Shown here in pieces: positions 1 to 7,390 of a stretch of DNA of 35,560 nucleotides. Source of the DNA: Candidatus Parcubacteria bacterium (lineage in GTDB: Bacteria; Patescibacteriota; Patescibacteriia; Patescibacteriales; UBA12075). Where the stretch lies: positions 1 to 35,560 of the forward strand of contig JAGLJW010000013.1 of assembly GCA_023142215.1 (NCBI GenBank), written 5' to 3'. Each line of letters begins with the position of its first letter. Position 1 is the stretch's first letter. Position numbers and translations under genes: made by a program. The notes under the pieces are model-generated. The model had not been told where the DNA came from. It worked only from the letters and a program-made list of their open reading frames with translations, and made no database searches.

Positions 1-399
1 ACTAAGCCTTTTGTTAAACAATTAATTAGTAAAAGATATTCTTTGACTAATTTATGGAATAGGAGTAGTGGATCATTTAAAGAATTTTTTAATTTTTTTG
101 AGGTTTTCCCGAGAGATTTTTTATTATTAATTAGGAATTTAAGAAAAGGAAAATTAAATATTATATTTCAGCATAAAGAATTAGATAAATTGATTCTTGA
201 AATAGATCGTTCTAGTAATCGTTTATCTTTTAGTATGATAATTGCTTCATTGATAATTGGTTCTTCTATGATTTTGGGTCAACCAATTGGACCTTTCATT
301 TTTGGTTATCCAGCAATTGGTATTATTGGTTATGTATTTGCTAGTTTTTTAGGATTATTCTTAATTATTTCTATTTTACGATCAGGAAAATGGAAATAA
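1..399 (+). CDS. UbiB/AarF-family atypical kinase, C-terminal part (5' end outside window)
   Basis: The reading frame is open from base 1, so the gene starts upstream and only about 132 C-terminal residues are seen. An internal TTG at 43 is not a credible start because the frame continues upstream of it. The fragment has the layout of UbiB/ABC1-family C-termini: a charged helical stretch (FPRDFLLLIRNLRKGKL), then two hydrophobic segments near the end, with IGPFIFGYPAIGIIGYVFAS between and into them, and a short basic tail. UbiB-family proteins are protein-kinase-like ATPases linked to isoprenoid lipid metabolism at the membrane. The kinase motifs themselves lie outside the window. The stop is 8 bases before the preferred start of the glycosyltransferase gene, so the two are probably co-transcribed. 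The family call rests on the C-terminal pattern only. Confidence 0.72.
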   Translation, partial: TKPFVKQLISKRYSLTNLWNRSSGSFKEFFNFFEVFPRDFLLLIRNLRKGKLNIIFQHKELDKLILEIDRSSNRLSFSMIIASLIIGSSMILGQPIGPFIFGYPAIGIIGYVFASFLGLFLIISILRSGKWK

Positions 400-407
400 A
401 AAACATT

Positions 408-1091
408 ATGACAATAACGGCTATATTGCCTGTTTTTAATGAAGAAAAGACTGTTGCTAATGTCTTATCTGTTTTATCTAAATCTGAACAATTTAATGAG
501 ATTATTGTGATAGATGATGCATCTACGGATAATAGTTTGAATATTGCAAAGGGTTTTCAGTCAGATAAATTAAAGATAATTCATTTAGAAAAAAATTTAG
601 GAAAAAGTGGTGCTGTTAAGTTTGTGGTAAAAGATTTGCAAACTGATATTTTATTTTTTTGTGATGGTGATTTGCATAATTTTACGAATCAACATATTGA
701 TCAACTTTTAAAACCATTGAAAGCTGGTAAACATTTAATGACAGTTGGAATTAGAGATAGAGGAATAATACATAATACATTTGTTAAGAAATTTGGACCA
801 TTGGTTACAGGAGAAAGAGCAATGCCTTATGGAATTTTTAAGAAAACGATGGACAGTCAATTTAATAATAGATTAATGGAAGGATATAACATGGAAATAG
901 TTTTAAATAACTATTGTAAAATACACAATATTCCCATAATTAGAATGATATCAAAAGGAGTAAAAGAAACTTTTAAACCATGTAAATGTAAGAATGGAAC
1001 GACTCTCTTTATAAAAGAGGTTCTTGGATTTATTTTAGTATTTATAAAATTAAAAACATTATGTCTGAACAGAATAAAAAAAGACCATTAA
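408..1091 (+). CDS. Family 2 glycosyltransferase (dolichyl-phosphate-sugar synthase-like)
   Basis: A 227-residue GT-A fold protein. It opens with MTITAILPVFNEE, the typical first strand and nucleotide-binding loop of GT2 enzymes. IVIDDASTDNS follows, and FCDGDLHNF supplies the DxD-type metal and sugar-nucleotide motif. It would transfer a sugar from a nucleotide sugar to a lipid carrier or envelope acceptor; the substrate cannot be read. No strong transmembrane pair is visible, although the C-terminus is hydrophobic (EVLGFILVFIKLK). ATG 408 is preferred over ATG 390: it starts right at the conserved strand, does not overlap the upstream gene, and has the same AAAACATT leader as the next gene. 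The 3' end overlaps the patatin gene by 31 bases in another frame, suggesting translational coupling. Confidence 0.85.
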   Translation: MTITAILPVFNEEKTVANVLSVLSKSEQFNEIIVIDDASTDNSLNIAKGFQSDKLKIIHLEKNLGKSGAVKFVVKDLQTDILFFCDGDLHNFTNQHIDQLLKPLKAGKHLMTVGIRDRGIIHNTFVKKFGPLVTGERAMPYGIFKKTMDSQFNNRLMEGYNMEIVLNNYCKIHNIPIIRMISKGVKETFKPCKCKNGTTLFIKEVLGFILVFIKLKTLCLNRIKKDH

Positions 1092-1882
1092 TTGCCTTGT
1101 CTCTTGGAGGCGGGGGAGCTAAAACATTTGCTCACTTGGGAGTGCTTGATGCTTTCAAAAAACATGACATTCCAATTGATTTTTTAGTAACTTGTTCAGC
1201 TGCTTCAGTGGTTGGTGTTTTATATAATTCTGGAGTTTCTAGTCAAGAAATTAAAAAAGAATTTAAAAGAAAAAGAAAATGGTTCTATATTCTTAGATGT
1301 TCTATCTTTAAACGGATACTTGAGAAATTTATAAAACAAAAGAATATTGTTGATATAAAAGATTTAAAAATTCCAATGTCAATAATAACTGTGGATTTAA
1401 AAACAGGAAAAGAAATTATTTTCAATGAGGGTAATCCATTGTTAATTCCTTTAGCCTCAAGTGCTTTTCCTGGAATTTGGCAACCAATTGAATATAAAAA
1501 CTATGAATTAATTGATGGTGGAGTTTTAAATCCTGATCCAGCTAATGTTGCCAGAGAAAAAGTTGGTCCTGATGGTTTAGTTATTAGCGTTACCTTAAAG
1601 ATGGAATTCACAGAAGAGAAGACCAGGGGTCGTTTTAATACAATTTTAAAATCTTTATATTTATTGTCTTTTAAATATAGAAATAAAATTGTTGAAAAAA
1701 ATTCTGATATTATAATAATGCCATCTAACGGATTGAAAGTTAATTTTCGTGACTGGAAAGAAACATTTTTTGGATATTTTAGCAACAATAGGATTGAGCA
1801 TTATTATAAAAAAGGATTTGAAGAAGCTGAAAGAAAAGTTATTAAAATAAAAGAATTAATTGATTATAAAAAAACATCTTAA
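1061..1882 (+). CDS. Patatin-like phospholipase family protein with altered nucleophile elbow
   Basis: A 273-residue patatin-fold protein. The oxyanion-hole loop SLGGGGAKTFAHLGVL (residues 14-29) is near-canonical, and the catalytic-dyad aspartate region IDGGVLNPDP has Asp152. Ser46 sits at the expected place, but the usual G-T-S-A-G nucleophile elbow reads T-C-S-A-A, so both glycines of GxSxG are replaced. Patatins hydrolyse acyl esters of membrane phospholipids with a Ser-Asp dyad. Both dyad residues remain, so activity is possible, but the strained elbow normally needs small glycines. The frame is intact and overlaps the glycosyltransferase gene. With UbiB and the glycosyltransferase it suggests a lipid or envelope gene group. 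It could be an active lipase with relaxed elbow geometry or a non-catalytic relative. Confidence 0.87.
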   Translation: MSEQNKKRPLIALSLGGGGAKTFAHLGVLDAFKKHDIPIDFLVTCSAASVVGVLYNSGVSSQEIKKEFKRKRKWFYILRCSIFKRILEKFIKQKNIVDIKDLKIPMSIITVDLKTGKEIIFNEGNPLLIPLASSAFPGIWQPIEYKNYELIDGGVLNPDPANVAREKVGPDGLVISVTLKMEFTEEKTRGRFNTILKSLYLLSFKYRNKIVEKNSDIIIMPSNGLKVNFRDWKETFFGYFSNNRIEHYYKKGFEEAERKVIKIKELIDYKKTS

Positions 1883-1888
1883 ATATTT

Positions 1889-3745
1889 ATGAAAAATTTA
1901 ATTTTAAATAAAACCAGCAAGTGGATAATAATCAGTGTTTTATTATTAGCAGGATTGATTATGTCGGTTTATAATCTATTGATAGTTAATAATAAAGCTG
2001 TGACTGATGTCGCAGAAGAGAAAGAAGAGATAATGTCTGTTGAAACTGTTAAAGTAGTTTCTCAAGATATCAGCGATAATATTAATTTATCAGGAATTAC
2101 AGAGCCTTTAGATAAAGTTATGGTGAGTTCAAAAACGACTGGTAAAGTTATTAGTTTTAATGTCAAGGAAGGTGAAAGTGTTTATGCTGGACAAGCTATT
2201 GCGCAACTTGAACAAGATTCTATCCTTTTAGCTTCATACAATAATGCTAAAATGAGTTTAATAAATACAGTTTCTACTACGAATCAAGATATTAGTAATG
2301 CTGAACTGGCTATAACTACAGCTGAAATGAATTTAATAAATACAAAAATTAATGCAGAAGAAAATATTAAAAATACTGAATTAGCAATAGATTCAGCAAA
2401 AATTGCATTTCAAAATGCTGAAAAATCATTAGATAACACTCAAAGTTCTAGTGAACAATCTATTCAGAATGTTTATGATAACATTCTGGTAACAATGCAA
2501 AGTAATTTATTAACCATAAATACAGTATTAATTGTTGTAGGTGATATAATTGGTGAAGAGCCAGGAATGACTAATGCTAATGATGATTATGAAGATGTTC
2601 TTGGTGTAAAAGATATGCGAAGTCTAAATGACACTGAAAGTTTATTTTTGCAAACAAAAATTAATTATGAGAATGCTAAAAATAATTATGATAATCTAAA
2701 CACTTTATCTTTAAATAATGAAATAGATTCAATAGCTAGTGATATAGCTACATCTTTAAGTTTAACAAAAGATGTTTTGGAGTCGGCTTTAGTTATGCTT
2801 GATAATACAATTACCAAAAGTGACTTTACTCCTAGTGATTTATCCATATTAAAAACTTCTATTAATACAAATTTAACAAATGTAAATACCGCTATCAGCA
2901 CACTTCAACTTAGTCAGCAAGCTATTATTAGCTCTAAATTATTGGATACGAGTAGCAGTGATAATGTAGTAGCTGTTTATGAATCTGCTAAGAAAAATTT
3001 AGAAACATCAGAGCAGGGTTTAGTGTTGGTTGAAACACAGTCTAAAATGCAGATTGATGCATCCGAAAAGCATCTCAAGTCAACAGAAGCAAATTTAGAA
3101 AGTATTAAAAAAAGATCCAAATTGCAAATTAATTTAATTGATGGTCAAATTAATTCAATTAGTGCTCAATTAAAAAATACAACGATTATTGCTTCCATTT
3201 CAGGTGTTTTAAATCAAGTCTTGGTTGAAGTTGGAGAAATGGCGATTGCGGGCAAACCCATAATTAGTATTGTTAATACTGAAAGCATAAAAATTGAATT
3301 AGCTATAACAGAATTTGATATTGGACGAATATCAAATGAACAAGAGCTAAAAATTCTATTATCTGCTTATCCAGAAGAAGAATTTTTAGGACATATCTAT
3401 TATGTTGGTTTAGTGGCAGATCAAATAAGTAAAAAATTTCCTATTAAAATTCAAGTTTCCAATGAAAATAAAAAAATTAAAGCTGGCATGGTAGCACAAG
3501 TTGAAATATTACTTGAGGAGCAAAAAGATGTTTTAGTAATTCCAAAAACAGCAGTATTCACAGAGGAAAGTTTTGAGAAAGTTTATACTATTGATGAAAA
3601 TAAGTGTGTAAAGATACTATCAGTTAAGACCGAATTTATTAATGAAGAAACAGTGTTAGTCAAAGAAGGATTAGCTGAGGGCGATACAGTTGTAGTTAAT
3701 GGTAATTATGACTTAAAAGAGGGCGATAAAGTTAATATAAAATAG
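1889..3745 (+). CDS. HlyD/RND-type membrane fusion (periplasmic-adaptor-like) protein with extra-long hairpin
   Basis: A 618-residue adaptor, far longer than the usual 350-450. It has one N-terminal membrane anchor (about residues 13-35, WIIISVLLLAGLIMSVYNLL) and the first half of the lipoyl/barrel-sandwich domain (GKVISFNVKEGESVYAGQ). A Ser/Thr/Asn/Gln-rich, mostly helical region of over 300 residues follows, then the second lipoyl half (ISGVLNQVLVEVGEMAIAGK), a beta-barrel and a C-terminal VIPKTAVF membrane-proximal segment. Such proteins bridge an inner-membrane exporter to the next envelope layer. The RND pump gene follows after one small gene, so the two probably form one exporter. No TolC-like outer-membrane factor is present here. 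The very long hairpin might span a thick cell wall (inference). Confidence 0.88.
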   Translation: MKNLILNKTSKWIIISVLLLAGLIMSVYNLLIVNNKAVTDVAEEKEEIMSVETVKVVSQDISDNINLSGITEPLDKVMVSSKTTGKVISFNVKEGESVYAGQAIAQLEQDSILLASYNNAKMSLINTVSTTNQDISNAELAITTAEMNLINTKINAEENIKNTELAIDSAKIAFQNAEKSLDNTQSSSEQSIQNVYDNILVTMQSNLLTINTVLIVVGDIIGEEPGMTNANDDYEDVLGVKDMRSLNDTESLFLQTKINYENAKNNYDNLNTLSLNNEIDSIASDIATSLSLTKDVLESALVMLDNTITKSDFTPSDLSILKTSINTNLTNVNTAISTLQLSQQAIISSKLLDTSSSDNVVAVYESAKKNLETSEQGLVLVETQSKMQIDASEKHLKSTEANLESIKKRSKLQINLIDGQINSISAQLKNTTIIASISGVLNQVLVEVGEMAIAGKPIISIVNTESIKIELAITEFDIGRISNEQELKILLSAYPEEEFLGHIYYVGLVADQISKKFPIKIQVSNENKKIKAGMVAQVEILLEEQKDVLVIPKTAVFTEESFEKVYTIDENKCVKILSVKTEFINEETVLVKEGLAEGDTVVVNGNYDLKEGDKVNIK

Positions 3746-3757
3746 TTAGAATTATTT

Positions 3758-4159
3758 ATGGAATATAGAAATCATCAAAATAGAAAATGGTTACATTTAA
3801 TTTCTACTCCTATTGTTTATGGTATGATTATTCCTTTGTCTTTTCTTGATCTTACATCGGGAATATATCATAACATTTGTTTTAGATTATATGGGCTTAA
3901 GTTGTTGAAAAGATCAGAATACATAAAAATTGACAGACATAAATTAGAATATCTTTGTTGGTATGAAAAAATAAATTGTGCTTATTGTGGTTATGCGAAT
4001 GGATTAATAAATTATATTCAAGCGATATTTGCTGAAACAGAAAAATATTGGTGTGGTATAAAACACAAGAAAGATAAAAATTTTATAGAACCAGAATATC
4101 ATCAAGATTTTATAGATTATGATGATGAACAAAAATATAGAAAAACGCCAGAAAGGTAA
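3758..4159 (+). CDS. Conserved small cysteine-containing protein of unknown function, between adaptor and RND pump
   Basis: A 133-residue protein. A hydrophobic segment (about residues 14-33, ISTPIVYGMIIPLSFLDLTS) is followed by a compact polar region with KRSEYIKIDRHKLEYL, then KINCAYCGYANG (Cys74, Cys77) and EKYWCGIKH (Cys99, His103). The four residues could bind a metal or form redox pairs; this is inferred from spacing only. From memory, similar short proteins with CxYCGYANG and WCGIKH are scattered over many bacteria and annotated hypothetical; I recall no assigned function. It begins 13 bases after the adaptor stop and ends 30 bases before the RND pump start, so it is almost certainly co-expressed with the exporter. 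It could be an exporter accessory subunit, a lipid-associated membrane protein or an unrelated passenger. Confidence 0.8.
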   Translation: MEYRNHQNRKWLHLISTPIVYGMIIPLSFLDLTSGIYHNICFRLYGLKLLKRSEYIKIDRHKLEYLCWYEKINCAYCGYANGLINYIQAIFAETEKYWCGIKHKKDKNFIEPEYHQDFIDYDDEQKYRKTPER

Positions 4160-4188
4160 TTTTCTATATTTGTGATAAAAAATATATT

Positions 4189-7100
4189 ATGAATTTACCA
4201 AAATTTTCAGTTGATAAACCAGTAACTATAACAATGATAGTTTTAATTATTGTTGTTTTTGGTTTCATTTCTTTTAGTAGATTAGGATTAGATATGTTGC
4301 CTGATATTGAATTTCCAGTAGTATCAGTTATTACATCATATAATGGAGTAAGTAGTGAGGATATTGAAGACGTTTTAACTAAGCCTATTGAAGATGCGGT
4401 TAGTACAGTTAAAGATGTTAAATTAGTGTCTTCAATTTCACAAGAGGGAGTGTCAGTCGTGATGGTGGAATTTAATAGTGGTACTAATATTGATTTTGCA
4501 TCTCAAGATATTAGAGACAGAATTGGATTGATAGAGGATTATTTGCCTGAAGATTCCAATAAACCGATGGTAGTTAAAATGGATGTTGGTGCTATGCCAG
4601 TCCTAGCTTACGGTATTACTTCGGATAGTATAGACATTTTAGAATTGAAAGAGATATTAGAAGATAATATTAAAGACAAAATTGAAAGATTAGATGGTGT
4701 GGCTTCTGTTGAATTGCGTGGCGGTAAAGAAAGAGAAATTTTAGTTAAATTAAACAAACCGCAATTAGAATCCTATGAAATAACGCAAGATCAGATTGTT
4801 CAAACTTTGCGTAGAGAAAATGTTAATTTGTCTGGTGGATTTATTGAACAAGGATTACAAGAATTTTCTTTGCGAACTGCTGGGGAATTTAAGAATTTGA
4901 AAGAGATGGAAGATACGGTTATTATTGTTAAAAATAATGTGCCAATTTATTTAAAAGATGTAGCACAAATTGTTAATACGCACAAAGAAACAAGGAGTCA
5001 TTGTCATACTAATAAAAAAGATAGCATTTTATTATTAGCAAGTAAGCAGTCAGGAGCTAATACTTCGCAAGTTGTTGATGCAATTAAAAATGAAATACCG
5101 AAATTAGAAAAATCTTTATCCAAGGATATTGATTTTAAATTAGTAATGGATCAAAGTCATTTAATTAAAACCTCAACTAATTCCGTGACACAAAGTGGTG
5201 TGATTGGTGGATTATTGGCAATGTTAATGATTTATGTTTTTTTACGAAATTGGCGACCAACTTTGGCTATTGCTATGGCTATTCCTTTGTCATTAATTGC
5301 TACTTTTATACCTCTTTATATTATTGGTTATTCTTTGAATTTAATGACTTTGGGCGGATTGGCTTTAGGCATTGGAATGTTGGTTGATAATGCTGTAGTT
5401 GTAATTGAAAACATTTATCGTCATTTGGGAAAAATTGGCAAGAGACGAAAAGCAGCTATTGTAGGTGCTAAAGAAGTTGGAATAGCAATTACAGCGGCTA
5501 CTTTAACTAGTATTGCTGTATTTCTACCAATGTCTTTAGGTACAGGTATTGCAGGACAAATATCAAGGGGATTATCTCTGACAATTATTTTTGCTTTGTT
5601 TTCTTCTTTATTTGTTGCTTTAACATTAGTGCCAATGCTTGCTTCAAAGATTTTCAAAAAAAGAGAAAAGACGGAAGATTATAAAAAAGCATCGGATGAG
5701 AAATATTTTATCAAAGTAAGAAATATTTATAAAAAAGTTTTAATTTGGTCATTAAATAATCGTTTTAAAACCATGGCTATTACGATTATTTTATTAGCTA
5801 GTACAGTTGTTTTAATTCCATTTATCGGTACAGAATTTATGCCTGTTAGTGATCAGGGTATGATGTTATTAGGTGTGAAAATGCCTATTGGTACATCTTT
5901 AGATGAAACCGATAAAATTATTAATCAAATAGAAAGTGATTTAATTAAAATTGATGGAATATCAGTTATTACTAGTTTTGTCGGATTAGATGAGTCTAGT
6001 AGAAATGACAGTGTTGCTTTAGGATTGGGTTCAGCAGGCATTAATGAGGCTCAAATTTTTATTAGATTAGAAGACAAAAAAGATAGAAAATATTCAGCTG
6101 AAGATATCCAAGAAATCATTAGACAGAAACTTCCGAAAATAAGAAATATAGAAATTAATTTTATGGATATGAGTAAAATTCTAATAAGCGGTTCAAGTTT
6201 TCCAGTTGAAATAAAAATTTTTGGTAAGGATTTAGCTATATTGAAAAGTGTATCCGATGAAATTGCACAAAAAATTAATAATGTGGAAGGTCTTCGCGAT
6301 GTGGATACTACCTTAAGTCAAGGTAAACCAGAATTAGTTGTTACTATTGATCGTGAAAGAGCTTCTTATTTAGGATTAACTGTTGGTCAAATTGGATCAG
6401 TAGTAAAAGATTCTATGCAAGGCGTGGTTGCTATTCAATTTCATAAAGGAGGAGAAGAAACAGATATTAGAGTTCGTTATGATAAAATTTATAGAGATGA
6501 TATTAAACAAATAGAAAATTTAACCATTATTACTCCAACTGGAAATAAGATACCATTAAAACAAGTAGCCAAGATTTCTAAAGGTGAAGGTCCAGTAAAA
6601 ATTGTTCGTGAAGACCAAATAAGAAAAGTAGCAGTTACAGCCAATGTGTTAAACAGGGATGTTGGCAGTGTTGTTAAAGATATAAAAAATATACTAAATG
6701 ATTACAATTTACCTTCAGGATATTTTATAGAATATGGTGGTTCATATAAGCAAATGCAAGATACTTTTGGCACTTTAGCTTGGGCATTAGCTTTGGGAAT
6801 TTTATTAGTTTATATGGTAATGGCTTCACAATTTGAATCACTAATTCATCCGTTCATTGTTATGTTTGAAATACCCCTAGCGTTTATTGGGATTAGTATA
6901 GCTTTATTTATCACGGGGCAAACTTTATCTTTGCCATCTTTTATGGGCGTAATAATGCTGGCAGGTATCGTTGTAAATAATGCAATTGTTTTAATTGATT
7001 ATGTTAATCAATTAAGAAAAAAAGGCATGAGTGAATTTGATGCTTTAGTAGAAGGTGGAGTTACTCGTTTAAGACCAATTCTGATTACATCTATAACTAC

Positions 7101-7299
7101 TATATTAGGAATGTTGCCAATGGCTTTAGCAAGACAAGAAGGTTCAGAAATTATGCGACCAATGGCAATTGCTGTAATTGGTGGACTATTGGTGTCTACA
7201 TTATTAACTTTGATAATTATTCCTGTGATTTATAGTTTAATAGAAAAATTTTCAAAACGAACTTATATGAAATTTGAAAAAGTGATAAATGCAAAATAA
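4189..7299 (+). CDS. RND-family efflux transporter (AcrB/HAE1-like)
   Basis: A full-length 1036-residue RND transporter. TM1 begins at about residue 12 (KPVTITMIVLIIVVFGFI), a large extracytoplasmic loop follows, then a cluster of helices from about residue 335, a second large loop and a second helix cluster to the end, as in AcrB. In TM4 the sequence GMLVDNAVVVIENIY keeps one aspartate of the AcrB Asp-Asp proton relay and has Asn for the other. The TM10 region reads VVNNAIVLIDY, with Asn where AcrB has its relay lysine. That combination is common in RND pumps of non-proteobacteria. It would use proton or sodium motive force to move lipophilic or amphiphilic substrates out of the membrane. 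It is the last gene of the leftmost plus-strand cluster, and the next gene is convergent. Confidence 0.94.
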   Translation: MNLPKFSVDKPVTITMIVLIIVVFGFISFSRLGLDMLPDIEFPVVSVITSYNGVSSEDIEDVLTKPIEDAVSTVKDVKLVSSISQEGVSVVMVEFNSGTNIDFASQDIRDRIGLIEDYLPEDSNKPMVVKMDVGAMPVLAYGITSDSIDILELKEILEDNIKDKIERLDGVASVELRGGKEREILVKLNKPQLESYEITQDQIVQTLRRENVNLSGGFIEQGLQEFSLRTAGEFKNLKEMEDTVIIVKNNVPIYLKDVAQIVNTHKETRSHCHTNKKDSILLLASKQSGANTSQVVDAIKNEIPKLEKSLSKDIDFKLVMDQSHLIKTSTNSVTQSGVIGGLLAMLMIYVFLRNWRPTLAIAMAIPLSLIATFIPLYIIGYSLNLMTLGGLALGIGMLVDNAVVVIENIYRHLGKIGKRRKAAIVGAKEVGIAITAATLTSIAVFLPMSLGTGIAGQISRGLSLTIIFALFSSLFVALTLVPMLASKIFKKREKTEDYKKASDEKYFIKVRNIYKKVLIWSLNNRFKTMAITIILLASTVVLIPFIGTEFMPVSDQGMMLLGVKMPIGTSLDETDKIINQIESDLIKIDGISVITSFVGLDESSRNDSVALGLGSAGINEAQIFIRLEDKKDRKYSAEDIQEIIRQKLPKIRNIEINFMDMSKILISGSSFPVEIKIFGKDLAILKSVSDEIAQKINNVEGLRDVDTTLSQGKPELVVTIDRERASYLGLTVGQIGSVVKDSMQGVVAIQFHKGGEETDIRVRYDKIYRDDIKQIENLTIITPTGNKIPLKQVAKISKGEGPVKIVREDQIRKVAVTANVLNRDVGSVVKDIKNILNDYNLPSGYFIEYGGSYKQMQDTFGTLAWALALGILLVYMVMASQFESLIHPFIVMFEIPLAFIGISIALFITGQTLSLPSFMGVIMLAGIVVNNAIVLIDYVNQLRKKGMSEFDALVEGGVTRLRPILITSITTILGMLPMALARQEGSEIMRPMAIAVIGGLLVSTLLTLIIIPVIYSLIEKFSKRTYMKFEKVINAK

Positions 7300-7390
7300 G
7301 TAAAAAGTATTATTGAATCAAAAAGATGGTTGTTAGCCCATTTGACATTTTTTTGGTTATTGTAATATGGGTCTGTTGCTTCAAACACTG

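Noticed and set aside
1061..1882. Patatin gene as a pseudogene
   Set aside because: The frame is intact, the length is normal, and the oxyanion loop, serine and aspartate are kept; only the elbow glycines differ.
7300..7390. Terminator between the RND gene and the convergent methyltransferase gene
   Set aside because: A weak CCCAT/ATGGG pairing exists, but the stem is short with a mismatch and has no T run after it; not convincing.
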